From the NCBI RefSeq assembly GCF_040227235.1, contig NZ_JBELNZ010000003.1:1-64000 (forward strand): DNA of 64,000 nucleotides, written 5' to 3'. The notes under the pieces are model-generated. The model saw only the letters and a program-made list of their open reading frames with translations. It did not search any database and was not told the DNA's origin. The position numbers and the translations under genes were made by a program. The number at the start of each line of letters is the position of its first letter. Positions within the stretch are counted from its first letter, which is position 1. Positions 17,151 to 24,700 of this stretch are shown piece by piece. Origin of the DNA: Parafrigoribacterium_A soli (GTDB taxonomy: Bacteria; Actinomycetota; Actinomycetes; Actinomycetales; Microbacteriaceae).

Positions 17151-17267
17151 GTCGTTAACGAGTGGATGCCGTGGGTGCGCCGTTCCGGAAGGTCCAGTGG
17201 CGGGGCAACGAGCATACCCAGACGCGATGCTCAGCACTCGCAAGCGCTGGAGGCCCAGACGCGTACC

Positions 17268-17341
17268 TGCAACAGGACCCGATGCAACACGCCGCATGAT
17301 CCGTCAGTTTCACTCGGCATGTCGCATCTCATCCTGTTGAA
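17268..17341. repeat. CAACAGGATGAG palindromic repeat, diverged copy
   Basis: The right arm GCATGTCGCATCTCATCCTG is close to the right arm of the copy at 19839-19915. The left arm begins GCAACAGGACCCGATGCAACA. Arms GATGC(A)ACACGCCG and CGGCATGTCGCATC pair around a loop near 17300. The two copies share ends, length (about 75 bp) and symmetry but differ in the loop. Confidence 0.6.
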
Positions 17342-17420
17342 CGGCCGGATGACCCGCTGCCCGCCCACGCGCCCGTGCTCGAATCCACGGTGTGCTGCGC
17401 TGCGCAGCTTGTCGTTGCGG

Positions 17421-17591
17421 CTATCGCCTACGGCGACGAAGCAGCACCACGATGAGGATGACCGCGATGAATGCGGCAAGGATGGGCATCCCAATCCAGG
17501 CGTTGTCCCCTGCGAGGAACACGGAAGAGTTGGTGTCGTTACACACGGGCACGGCGTAGGCGCAGGATGCGAACGCGTCGACGGGCAGCAT
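17421..17591 (-). CDS. Possible 56-residue single-pass membrane peptide
   Basis: A minus-strand frame from the ATG at 17591 to a TAG at 17421-17423 encodes 56 residues. It has a short Ala/Cys-containing N-terminus, the polar stretch NDTNSSVFLAGDN, a strongly hydrophobic helix (about 33-51) and the tail LLRRRRR before the stop. A helix capped by a run of arginines is typical of a real C-terminal membrane anchor. There is no good Shine-Dalgarno, so it may be the surviving C-terminus of a larger membrane protein. Confidence 0.4.
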   Translation of the reverse strand: MLPVDAFASCAYAVPVCNDTNSSVFLAGDNAWIGMPILAAFIAVILIVVLLRRRRR

Positions 17592-17637
17592 GCCCCATTA
17601 CAGCAGCGGCGGTCTGGATGAGCAAGGGAGGCGTTGG

Positions 17638-17674
17638 GGTCTCGATATCCGGCTCCTTGGTCGCGCTACTCGAC
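17638..17674. repeat. GGTCTCGATA...GCTACTCGACC repeat unit
   Basis: GGTCTCGATATC at the left and GCGCTACTCGACC at the right match the units at 1507-1557 and 48117-48270. Such units are scattered intergenically. Confidence 0.45.
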
Positions 17675-17734
17675 CGGCGAGGACGCTTCGACAAACTCAG
17701 CGAACGGAGCCGGCGTCAGCGAACGGAGACCGGC

Positions 17735-18337
17735 TCAGCGAACGGGATAGGTGACCCGGTAGGTCGTGTGAGTGACGAGCGGGTTGCTCTTGACCGCGAT
17801 GGGCTCGAGGGTCAGGTCGCGCACACCGTCGAAGAGGCGCTCACCCTCGTGAAGCAGAACGGGCGAGGTGTGCAGGCGTAGCTCGTCGATGAGGCCAGCG
17901 TTCAGGAATTGACGCATGGTGTCCGCTCCGCCACCGATCGAGATCATGGCGTCGCCGGCGGCGGCGCGAGCCTGCTCCATCGCCGACTCCACGCCATCCG
18001 TCACGAAGTAGAACGTGGTGCCGCCCTGCATGACGAGGGGCTCGCGCGGGTGGTGGGTGAGCACGAAAACCGGTGCGTGATACGGCGGATTCTCGCCCCA
18101 CCAACCGGTCCAGTCGCCCTCCCACTCGCCGCGAATCGGGCCGAACATGTTGCGCCCCATGATGAACGCGCCGGCCTCGACGATCGCGGCGATCTGAGTG
18201 GCGTTCTCTTCGGGCTGCTCGAACTGCCAGCGGTGCAGGTGCTCCGTGCCCTCCCCCATCGGATGCTCGAGGGTCTGTCTGGGCCCCGCGACGAAGCCGT
18301 CGAGAGAGATGGTCATGTCAGCGGTGACTGCGGTCAT
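17735..18337 (-). CDS. Dihydrofolate-reductase-fold protein (RibD C-terminal type)
   Basis: The 200-residue protein belongs to the DHFR-like family (RibD_C domain). It starts MTAVTADMTISLDGFVAG, where SLDGF is the family signature, and contains FIMGRNMFGP and the cofactor region ISIGGGADTMRQFLNAGLIDELRLH. Members are NADPH-dependent reductases of mostly unknown substrate. The start at 18337 was chosen because a TACACT box lies exactly six bases upstream (18344-18349), predicting a leaderless mRNA; the longer frame upstream is not family-like. A second member of the family is at 41867. Confidence 0.85.
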   Translation of the reverse strand: MTAVTADMTISLDGFVAGPRQTLEHPMGEGTEHLHRWQFEQPEENATQIAAIVEAGAFIMGRNMFGPIRGEWEGDWTGWWGENPPYHAPVFVLTHHPREPLVMQGGTTFYFVTDGVESAMEQARAAAGDAMISIGGGADTMRQFLNAGLIDELRLHTSPVLLHEGERLFDGVRDLTLEPIAVKSNPLVTHTTYRVTYPVR

Positions 18338-18383
18338 GCCGAAAGTGTAGAGGGAGCCAACGACGCCGGATAGTGTGCGCCCG

Positions 18384-19292
18384 CTACCTGCCGGCCCGTC
18401 CGAAACCGAAGAACGTCGAGATCTCGTCAGCGGCACTGAGCTGAGTCGAGGTGCGACCCATGATGCGCGGCGCGCGCTTGCGGCCCGGGATGACGTGCCC
18501 GCCACCGTGCACAGTCACCAGTGCCACCGGTGCCAGTCCCGCCTCGCGGTAGCTGGTGCGGCTGACGCGGGTGTCATCCGTCGATGAGAGGACCGACAGG
18601 TTCTCGGTCACGGGCGCGGTACGGATGCCGTTGCGCCGGGCAAAGTACTCCGCCGTCTGCGGCGCGGAGAGTCCGAGCCCGCGCGGACGGAGGCCCCAAA
18701 GACTGGCGACGCCGCCCTGGTACGGCACGAGCGGGTCTTTCGTGCCATGGATGAGGAGCACCGGCATCGGCAGAGCGGCATCGCTCGCGGGCGCGAAGTT
18801 CTCCGGTGCCGGCTGCGTCGCCGAGATCAGCGCGACGGCGGCCAAGCGACCCGGCATCTCGTGCACCAGTCGCAGGACGAGCTGCGCGCCATTGGAAAAG
18901 CCGATCGCGTAGGCGGGCGCGGCGTCGATGCCGAAGCGACGTTGCGACTCACCAATCACCGCACCGGCGAACGCGACGTCGTCGTAGCCCTCCGTGCGGG
19001 CGGCGAAGTTCGAGCTTCGCCTCGCATCGTTCCAGTGCTTTCGGTAGCCCTCGAGGTACACGACCACGGCGCCGTACCGGGCGACATAGCTGTCGAACCC
19101 CGGCTCGGTGAAGCCGCGGATGGTGGCTGCCGTCTGATTCGACCCGTGGAAGACCAGCACGAGCGGCGCATTGCGGGCCGGGCTCATGGGCCGAACAAGG
19201 AGCATCCGGCGCTCTTTCCCGTCTACAACGAGAGTGAGGTTCTCGACGACCGGGCCACCATGCGGCGCTGTAATAACTGCCATCTGCCCCAT
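18384..19292 (-). CDS. Alpha/beta hydrolase, PHB-depolymerase/feruloyl-esterase type
   Basis: The 302-residue protein resembles the LpqC/poly(3-hydroxybutyrate) depolymerase family of esterases. The oxyanion motif VFHGSNQ, nucleophile serine in GFSNGAQ, acid in HGTKDPLVP and histidine in GGGHVIPG are all present. No signal peptide is seen, so it may act in the cytoplasm. The start is uncertain between 19292 and 19283. It is divergent from a MarR gene, with two dyads in the 75-base gap, so it is probably repressed by that MarR. Confidence 0.8.
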   Translation of the reverse strand: MGQMAVITAPHGGPVVENLTLVVDGKERRMLLVRPMSPARNAPLVLVFHGSNQTAATIRGFTEPGFDSYVARYGAVVVYLEGYRKHWNDARRSSNFAARTEGYDDVAFAGAVIGESQRRFGIDAAPAYAIGFSNGAQLVLRLVHEMPGRLAAVALISATQPAPENFAPASDAALPMPVLLIHGTKDPLVPYQGGVASLWGLRPRGLGLSAPQTAEYFARRNGIRTAPVTENLSVLSSTDDTRVSRTSYREAGLAPVALVTVHGGGHVIPGRKRAPRIMGRTSTQLSAADEISTFFGFGRAGR

Positions 19293-19310
19293 CCTTCGCT
19301 GCGCCCTATG

Positions 19311-19353
19311 CTTGAGCTATTCAAGTATGTATTCATTCCTTGAGAATCTCAAG
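19311..19353. promoter_or_regulatory. Paired MarR-type dyads between the esterase and marR genes
   Basis: CTTGA-gctat-TCAAG (19311-19325) and CTTGAG-aat-CTCAAG (19339-19353) are perfect inverted repeats whose centres are 28 bp apart. They share the CTTGA half-site and fill the divergent promoter region. Confidence 0.5.
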
Positions 19354-19367
19354 CTATTGGAGGCGGC

Positions 19368-19793
19368 GTGCGAGACCCGACTAAGGAACGCGAGATTCTC
19401 GAGATCGCTGCCCGATTCGAAACAGTGGCGCGCACGCACAGCGCCACGGCCGCCGCGGCCCTCGACCGCTACGGAGTGAGCGGCGCTACCTCCGGACTCA
19501 TCTGGGCCCTCGGCACAGCCGAGACCAATCTCTCCATGAGCCAGCTCGCGGACAGGCTCTTCTGCGATCCCTCGAACGTCACCCTGCTCGCGGAGCAACT
19601 CGAACGCCTCGGGCTCGCCGAGCGCATCCCCGATCCGCACGACCGCCGGCGGCGAATTCTGAAGCTGACCGACGAGGGGCACGCCGCCTGGAGCGCGACA
19701 CAGGTCGCAGTCGTGCAGGCATCCCCCCTCTCCACGCTCGATGAGAGCACCCTCGCCGCGCTGCGCGAGGCACTATTCGCACACGGAACCTAG
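19368..19793 (+). CDS. MarR-family regulator
   Basis: The 141-residue protein has a MarR winged helix-turn-helix (MSQLADRLFCDPSNVTLLAE, about 52-71) and the wing DPHDRRRRILKLTDEG. The GTG start has GGAGG four bases upstream. It is divergent from the esterase gene and shares two strong dyads with it, which suggests autoregulation and control of the esterase. It ends 46 bases before a long palindromic repeat. Confidence 0.85.
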   Translation: MRDPTKEREILEIAARFETVARTHSATAAAALDRYGVSGATSGLIWALGTAETNLSMSQLADRLFCDPSNVTLLAEQLERLGLAERIPDPHDRRRRILKLTDEGHAAWSATQVAVVQASPLSTLDESTLAALREALFAHGT

Positions 19794-19838
19794 CCCGGGC
19801 GAGTTGGCCTCGCGCCGAAATGCGCATCGGTTCCGTCG

Positions 19839-19915
19839 CTTCAACAGGATGAGCGGCGACGCGCCACGTTGAACAGGCAGTTTTGAACGGCGTGTCGCCC
19901 CTCATCCTGTTGAAG
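19839..19915. repeat. CAACAGGATGAG palindromic repeat, well-conserved copy
   Basis: The arms at 19839-19865 and 19889-19915 are inverted repeats of 27 bp with two mismatches around a 23-base loop. It lies between the convergent MarR and IclR genes and could double as a bidirectional terminator. A diverged copy lies at 17268-17341. Confidence 0.75.
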
Positions 19916-19941
19916 GATGGGACCGGGCTCAGCGATCGTGG

Positions 19942-20727
19942 TCAGGAGTGCCAGTTGATGAGCTCGCGGCTGAGGACGTGGGCGTGCTCCACGAGCATCC
20001 GCCCCAGCTCCTCCTGCCGCTCCGGGCGAAAGCGGGACTCGATGCCGTTGAGGCTCAGTGCCCACTGCGGTTCCCCGGCGGCATCGAAGACCGCGGCGCC
20101 CATGCCCCAGCTGCCCTCCACGATCAGCCCCGGGTTCACCGCATAGCCGGTCTCGCGGGTAGCCGTGATGCGCTCACGAATGGCGGATGCCGAGTGCGGT
20201 TCCCCGAAGCGCGTCTCGAGGTCGGCGGTCGCGAGGTAGTCGTCGATCCAACCATCCGATTCGAACGCGAGCAGCGCGAGGCCGGCCGACGCGACGCCGA
20301 GCGGAAAGCGCACCCCCTCGTGCAGCACGAAGGAGCGCACGGGGAAGCTGCCGTCCTCGCGGATGAGACACACGGACTCGACACCACGGCGAGCGGAGAA
20401 GAAGGCGCTCTCGCCGCTCAGTTCCGCGAGCTCGAGCACCGTCGGCAGGGCGACGCCGCGCACGTTATAGCGCGGCGAGGATGCGGCGCCGAGCAGGTAT
20501 AGCTCCGGGCCGGTGCGCCAGCGCGCGCCCTCGTGGTCGAGAAAGCCTTCTACGGCGAGCGCCGTGAGTAGCCGGTGCACTGTCGAGCGCGAGAGTCCGA
20601 CCTCTGCGGCGAGATCACTGGCGGTGATGCCCTCGAGCCCCGTGCTGCCCACGGCGCGCAGAATCGCTCCGACCCGGCGCACCACCTGGGTACCGTGCAC
20701 ATCGCCCATCGGATCATATTCCCACAT
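19942..20727 (-). CDS. IclR-family regulator of the CoA-transferase operon
   Basis: The 261-residue protein has an N-terminal IclR helix-turn-helix (LAAEVGLSRSTVHRLLTALA, about 39-58) and a C-terminal effector domain of the PobR/PcaR type. It is divergent from scoA. A perfect TCCCAC-atg-GTGGGA dyad (20720-20734) overlaps the first ATG at 20725-20727. The true start may therefore be the second ATG at 20709, leaving the dyad as an operator for autoregulation and for control of the downstream catabolic operon. Confidence 0.85.
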   Translation of the reverse strand: MWEYDPMGDVHGTQVVRRVGAILRAVGSTGLEGITASDLAAEVGLSRSTVHRLLTALAVEGFLDHEGARWRTGPELYLLGAASSPRYNVRGVALPTVLELAELSGESAFFSARRGVESVCLIREDGSFPVRSFVLHEGVRFPLGVASAGLALLAFESDGWIDDYLATADLETRFGEPHSASAIRERITATRETGYAVNPGLIVEGSWGMGAAVFDAAGEPQWALSLNGIESRFRPERQEELGRMLVEHAHVLSRELINWHS

Positions 20728-20734
20728 GGTGGGA
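20720..20734. promoter_or_regulatory. IclR operator dyad overlapping its own start
   Basis: TCCCAC-atg-GTGGGA is a perfect 6-3-6 inverted repeat. Its position over the first possible IclR start codon and 116 bases upstream of scoA suits repression of both divergent units. Confidence 0.45.
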
Positions 20735-20849
20735 CGCGATGGGAAGGATAACCACGCGGTGAGCGCCGTATCTGCGCTGCGTTGACAGCATCCAGCGGGG
20801 ATTCTAGTGTCGAAAGCAGACCGGCCAACGGAATGCGAGGAAGCACCCT

Positions 20850-21578
20850 ATGCCCAGATTGTGGAACACAGCCGCCGAGGCGCTCGACGGCGTCGTGAAA
20901 GACGGGGCCATCATCGCCGTGGGCGGTTTCGGGCTGAGCGGCAACCCGACCGACCTCATCGAGGCGCTCCGCGACACCGGAGCGAAAGACCTCACCATCG
21001 TCTCCAACAACATGGGCGTCGACGGCAAGGGACTCGGCCTGCTGCTGGAGAACAGCCAGGTCGTCAAGGTCGTCGCCTCCTACGTTGGCGAGAACAAGCT
21101 CTTCGCCGAGCAGTACCTCGCGGGCAAGCTCGAGGTCGAGTTCGTTCCGCAGGGAACGCTCGCCGAGCGGCTGCGCGCGGGCGGCGCAGGCATCGCGGGC
21201 TTCTACACGAAGACGGGCGTCGGCACGATGATCGCCGAGGGCAAGCCGACCGAGTTCTTCGACGGCGACGAGTATGTGCTCGAACGCGGCATCGTCGCCG
21301 ATCTCGCACTCGTGCACGCCAACACCGCGGATGCCGCCGGCAACCTCATCTATCGGCACACGGCGCGCAACTTCAACCCGATCGTCGCCACGGCGAGCAA
21401 GCTCACCATCGCCGAAGCCGAGCATGTGCTCACCGACAGCTTCATCGATCCGGACATCGTCATCACCCCAGGCATCTTCGTGCAGGGTCTCGTGGCGACG
21501 ACGCGCGAGAAGGACATCGAGCAGCGCACCGTGCGTCCGCGACCGGCGGATGCCGCATCCGCAGTGAAGGGAGCCTGA
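20850..21578 (+). CDS. 3-oxoacid CoA-transferase subunit A
   Basis: The 242-residue alpha subunit of a family I CoA-transferase (ScoA/PcaI type) moves CoA between succinyl-CoA and a 3-oxoacid. The N-terminal GGFGLSGNPTDLIEAL and the central stretch VSNNMGVDGKGLGLLL are family signatures. It begins an operon of five genes: the B subunit starts two bases after its stop, followed by thiolase, alcohol dehydrogenase and aldehyde dehydrogenase. The substrate could be acetoacetate or 3-oxoadipate; the sequence alone does not decide. Confidence 0.88.
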   Translation: MPRLWNTAAEALDGVVKDGAIIAVGGFGLSGNPTDLIEALRDTGAKDLTIVSNNMGVDGKGLGLLLENSQVVKVVASYVGENKLFAEQYLAGKLEVEFVPQGTLAERLRAGGAGIAGFYTKTGVGTMIAEGKPTEFFDGDEYVLERGIVADLALVHANTADAAGNLIYRHTARNFNPIVATASKLTIAEAEHVLTDSFIDPDIVITPGIFVQGLVATTREKDIEQRTVRPRPADAASAVKGA

Positions 21579-21579
21579 C

Positions 21580-22242
21580 ATGGCCTGGACCCGAGACCAG
21601 ATGGCGGCGATTGCGGCCGCGGAGATCGCCGACGGCCAGTATGTGAATCTCGGCATCGGCATCCCGACCCTCGTCGCCAACCACCTGAGGCCCGGGGTCT
21701 CGGTGATCCTGCAGAGCGAGAACGGTCTGCTCGGCATGGGCCCGTTCCCGTTCGAAGGCGAAGAGGATGCCGACCTCATCAACGCGGGCAAGCAGACCGT
21801 CACCCTGCTTCCCGGCGGCAGCTTCTTCGATTCGGCCACCTCGTTCGGCATGATCCGCGGTGGACACGTCAACCTCGCCATCCTCGGCGCCATGCAGGTC
21901 TCCGAACGCGGCGACCTCGCCAACTGGACCATCCCCGGCAAGCTCGTGAAGGGCATGGGCGGCGCGATGGACCTCGTCGCGGGTTCGCCCCGCATCATCG
22001 TGCTCACCGACCACAGCTCGAAGGACGGCAGCTCCAAGATCGTCAAGGAGTGCGACCTTCCGCTCACCGGCCGAGGCGTCGTCGACCGCATCGTCACCGA
22101 CCTCGCGGTCTTCGACGTGACGGATGCCGGACTCGTTCTGCGCGCGACGGCTCCCGGCCACACGGTCGACGAGATTCGCGAGCACACGGACGCATCATTC
22201 ACCGTTGACCTCGACGAAGCAGCGACAGGAGCAACATCATGA
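21580..22242 (+). CDS. 3-oxoacid CoA-transferase subunit B
   Basis: The 220-residue beta subunit contains the active-site glutamate E47 in QSENGLLGMG, to which CoA is transiently bound. It starts directly after the A subunit and overlaps the thiolase start by four bases (ATGA). The A and B chains together make a complete enzyme. Confidence 0.9.
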   Translation: MAWTRDQMAAIAAAEIADGQYVNLGIGIPTLVANHLRPGVSVILQSENGLLGMGPFPFEGEEDADLINAGKQTVTLLPGGSFFDSATSFGMIRGGHVNLAILGAMQVSERGDLANWTIPGKLVKGMGGAMDLVAGSPRIIVLTDHSSKDGSSKIVKECDLPLTGRGVVDRIVTDLAVFDVTDAGLVLRATAPGHTVDEIREHTDASFTVDLDEAATGATS

Positions 22243-23411
22243 CCACCGTAATTGCCGGCTACGCGCGCACTCCCTTCGCGCGCTACCTCGGCGCCTTCGC
22301 GACCGTGAAGGCCACCGAGCTCGGCGCCCACGCCATCAAGGCCGCGCTCGAGAACGCCGGCATTGCGCCGGAGAGCGTCGACCAGGTCGTCGCCGGGCAG
22401 GTGCTGCAGGCCGGCGCCGGACAGAACCCGGCCCGCCAGTCCGCGGTGGGTGCGGGCATCCCGCTCTCGGTACCGTCGATGACGCTCAACGTGGTGTGCC
22501 TCTCGGGCATCGAGGCGATCGCCGCCGCGACCCGGCTCGTCGAGAGCGGCGAGGCGCGCATCGTCGTCGCCGTCGGTCAGGAGTCAATGTCGCTCGCGCC
22601 GCACGTGCTCCCCCACTCGCGCACGGGCGTGCGCTACGGAGCGATGGAACTGCTCGACACGATGGAGCACGACGGGCTCTCGGATGCCTTCGAGTCACGC
22701 TCGATGGGCGCCTCCACGGAGGCCTACGGTGAGCCGCTGGCGATCAGCCGGCAGGCGCAGGACGAACTGGCGGCCGCCTCGCACCAGCGGCTCGCGGCAT
22801 CCGCGGACTTTCTCGCCGGCGAGATCGCGCCGTACACCGTGCGCGGTCGCCGCGGGGACACCGTGGTCGACGCCGACGACGGAGTGCGGGCCGACACGAC
22901 GGTCGAATCCCTCGCGAAGCTCAGGCCGGCTTTCACCCCCGACGGCAGCATCACGGCGGGCAACTCCTCGCAGATCTCGGATGGCGCCGCCGCGGTCGTG
23001 ATCATGACCGAGGAGACCGCGCGGGCCGAGGGCATCCAGCCGCTCGCCCGCATCCTGAGCCACGCGCTCGTCGCGGGCCCGGATGTCTCCCTGCACGCCC
23101 AGCCCGCCAACGCGATCACCGCGGCTCTGGCCAAGGCCTCGCTCGGTGCGGACCAGCTCGCCGCAGTCGAGATCAACGAGGCGTTCGCGGCGGTCGGTGT
23201 GCACTCCACCGACCTGCTCGGCGTCGATCCCGCGATCGTGAACGCCCACGGCGGCGCCATCGCGCTCGGGCATCCGATCGGCGCATCGGGCACCCGCATC
23301 GTGGGTCATCTCGCCCGGCGACTGGCGGAGGCGGGAAGCGGCTCGATCGGCGCGGCGGGCATCTGCGGCGGCGGCGGCCAGGGCTCCGCGATCATCCTTC
23401 AGTCCCTCTGA
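22239..23411 (+). CDS. Thiolase (acetyl-CoA acyltransferase)
   Basis: The 390-residue thiolase splits a 3-oxoacyl-CoA with CoA to release acetyl-CoA, or runs in reverse. The catalytic triad is intact: C87 in NVVCLSG, the histidine of GGAIALGHPIGASG and the second cysteine of GICGGGGQGS. It follows the CoA-transferase subunits, the normal order for activating and cleaving acetoacetate or 3-oxoadipate. Confidence 0.92.
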   Translation: MTTVIAGYARTPFARYLGAFATVKATELGAHAIKAALENAGIAPESVDQVVAGQVLQAGAGQNPARQSAVGAGIPLSVPSMTLNVVCLSGIEAIAAATRLVESGEARIVVAVGQESMSLAPHVLPHSRTGVRYGAMELLDTMEHDGLSDAFESRSMGASTEAYGEPLAISRQAQDELAAASHQRLAASADFLAGEIAPYTVRGRRGDTVVDADDGVRADTTVESLAKLRPAFTPDGSITAGNSSQISDGAAAVVIMTEETARAEGIQPLARILSHALVAGPDVSLHAQPANAITAALAKASLGADQLAAVEINEAFAAVGVHSTDLLGVDPAIVNAHGGAIALGHPIGASGTRIVGHLARRLAEAGSGSIGAAGICGGGGQGSAIILQSL

Positions 23412-23473
23412 CCCAGCGCGACGACAGCACCTCCGGCACCAGGCCGGCCACATCCCCCTAGGAGACCACGCCC

Positions 23474-24700
23474 ATGACACCCGTCGGAACCCTGCGACTG
23501 CCCGCCGCGATCCACTTCGGATTCGGATCGCGCGCGCAGTTGCCAGAGCTGCTCGCCGCCCACGGCAGGCGGGTGCTCGCGATTGTGGACCCGTTCCTTC
23601 CGGGAACGCCGCTGTTCAGCGAAACCCTGGCGGCGCTTGAGGCCGCCGGGCTCGAGGTGGAGGTCTACAGCAGCATCCGCCCGGAACTCCCGGTCTCCTC
23701 GCTCGATGCGGCGGGCGACATCGCGCGCGCCTTCGCACCGGATGCCATCCTGGCAATCGGCGGTGGAAGCGCGATTGACGCGGCCAAGCTCGTCGGCCTC
23801 CTGGTGGCCCATGGCGGCCCGCTCAGCCGGTTCTATGGCGAGAATGCGGTTCCCGGCCCGATCGCGCCGGTCATCGCGGTGCCCACGACGGCCGGGACCG
23901 GCTCCGAGGCGACCCCCGTGGCCGTGATCTCCGATCCGGACCGCGAACTCAAGGTGGGAATCTCGAGCCCGCACCTCATTCCGGTCGGCGCCGTCGTCGA
24001 TCCGGAACTGACCCTCGGCGCCCCGGCCAGCGTCACCGCGTTCTCGGGCATCGACGCGCTCGTGCACCTCGTGGAGTCGTACACCGCGGCCTCGCTCGAG
24101 CACGACTGGGCCGGCGAGCTTCCGGTCTTCACCGGGCGCAACGTGTTCTCCGAGCTGATCGCCCTGCAGGGGATCGAACAGCTCGGCTCGTGGCTCCCCG
24201 TCGCCGTGGCCGAGCCGCAGAACCGCCTCGCCCGCGAGAAGGTCGCCTTCGCGAGCCTCCTCGGCGGCATGTCGTTCGGGCCCACCGGAACCCACCTCTC
24301 GCACGCCCTGCAGTACCCCATCGGCGCAAGCACGAAGACGCCGCACGGGCTCGGAACCGGGCTCATGCTGCCCTACGTGCTCGACGCCTTCAGGGCGGAT
24401 GCCGCGGTCGTCGAGCGCATCGCCGCGGTCGGCGCCGCCCTCGGCTCCCAGGCAACAACATCCGCAGAGCGAGCGGATGACGCCATCGCGGCGATCGTGC
24501 GCATCAACCGGTCGATCGGCGTGCCCTCCTCTCTCGCCGACATCGGCGTCACGCGAGACGAACTGCCGCGCTTCGCGGAACTCGGCATGAAGTCGGCCCG
24601 GCTCGTGGGCATCTCCCCCGTGCCGGCGACGACGGAACTGCTCCTCGACATCCTCGAACACGCCCACGCCGGGCACCTCAGCGAACGGATCTCAGCATGA
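23474..24700 (+). CDS. Iron-containing (type III) alcohol dehydrogenase
   Basis: The 408-residue group III alcohol dehydrogenase has the NAD loop GGGSAIDAAK and the signature PTTAGTGSEAT. Metal ligands appear as histidines in GIDALVHLVE, HLSHALQYP and KTPHGLGTG. Some enzymes of this family oxidise 4-hydroxybutyrate to succinate semialdehyde. The next gene is a GabD-like semialdehyde dehydrogenase that overlaps it by four bases, so that role is plausible here, though not proven. Confidence 0.87.
   Translation: MTPVGTLRLPAAIHFGFGSRAQLPELLAAHGRRVLAIVDPFLPGTPLFSETLAALEAAGLEVEVYSSIRPELPVSSLDAAGDIARAFAPDAILAIGGGSAIDAAKLVGLLVAHGGPLSRFYGENAVPGPIAPVIAVPTTAGTGSEATPVAVISDPDRELKVGISSPHLIPVGAVVDPELTLGAPASVTAFSGIDALVHLVESYTAASLEHDWAGELPVFTGRNVFSELIALQGIEQLGSWLPVAVAEPQNRLAREKVAFASLLGGMSFGPTGTHLSHALQYPIGASTKTPHGLGTGLMLPYVLDAFRADAAVVERIAAVGAALGSQATTSAERADDAIAAIVRINRSIGVPSSLADIGVTRDELPRFAELGMKSARLVGISPVPATTELLLDILEHAHAGHLSERISA

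Larger units (their letters stand above)
17151..17734. other. Repeat-rich stretch without a conventional gene
   Basis: Between the BI-1 terminator and the DHFR-like gene there is no long coding frame that looks real. The stretch holds a CAACAGG palindromic repeat (17268-17341), a possible 56-residue membrane peptide on the minus strand (17421-17591), and a GGTCTCGATA...GCTACTCGACC repeat unit (17638-17674) followed by two GCGAACGGAG/GACCGGCTC-type short repeats up to 17745. Confidence 0.5.
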
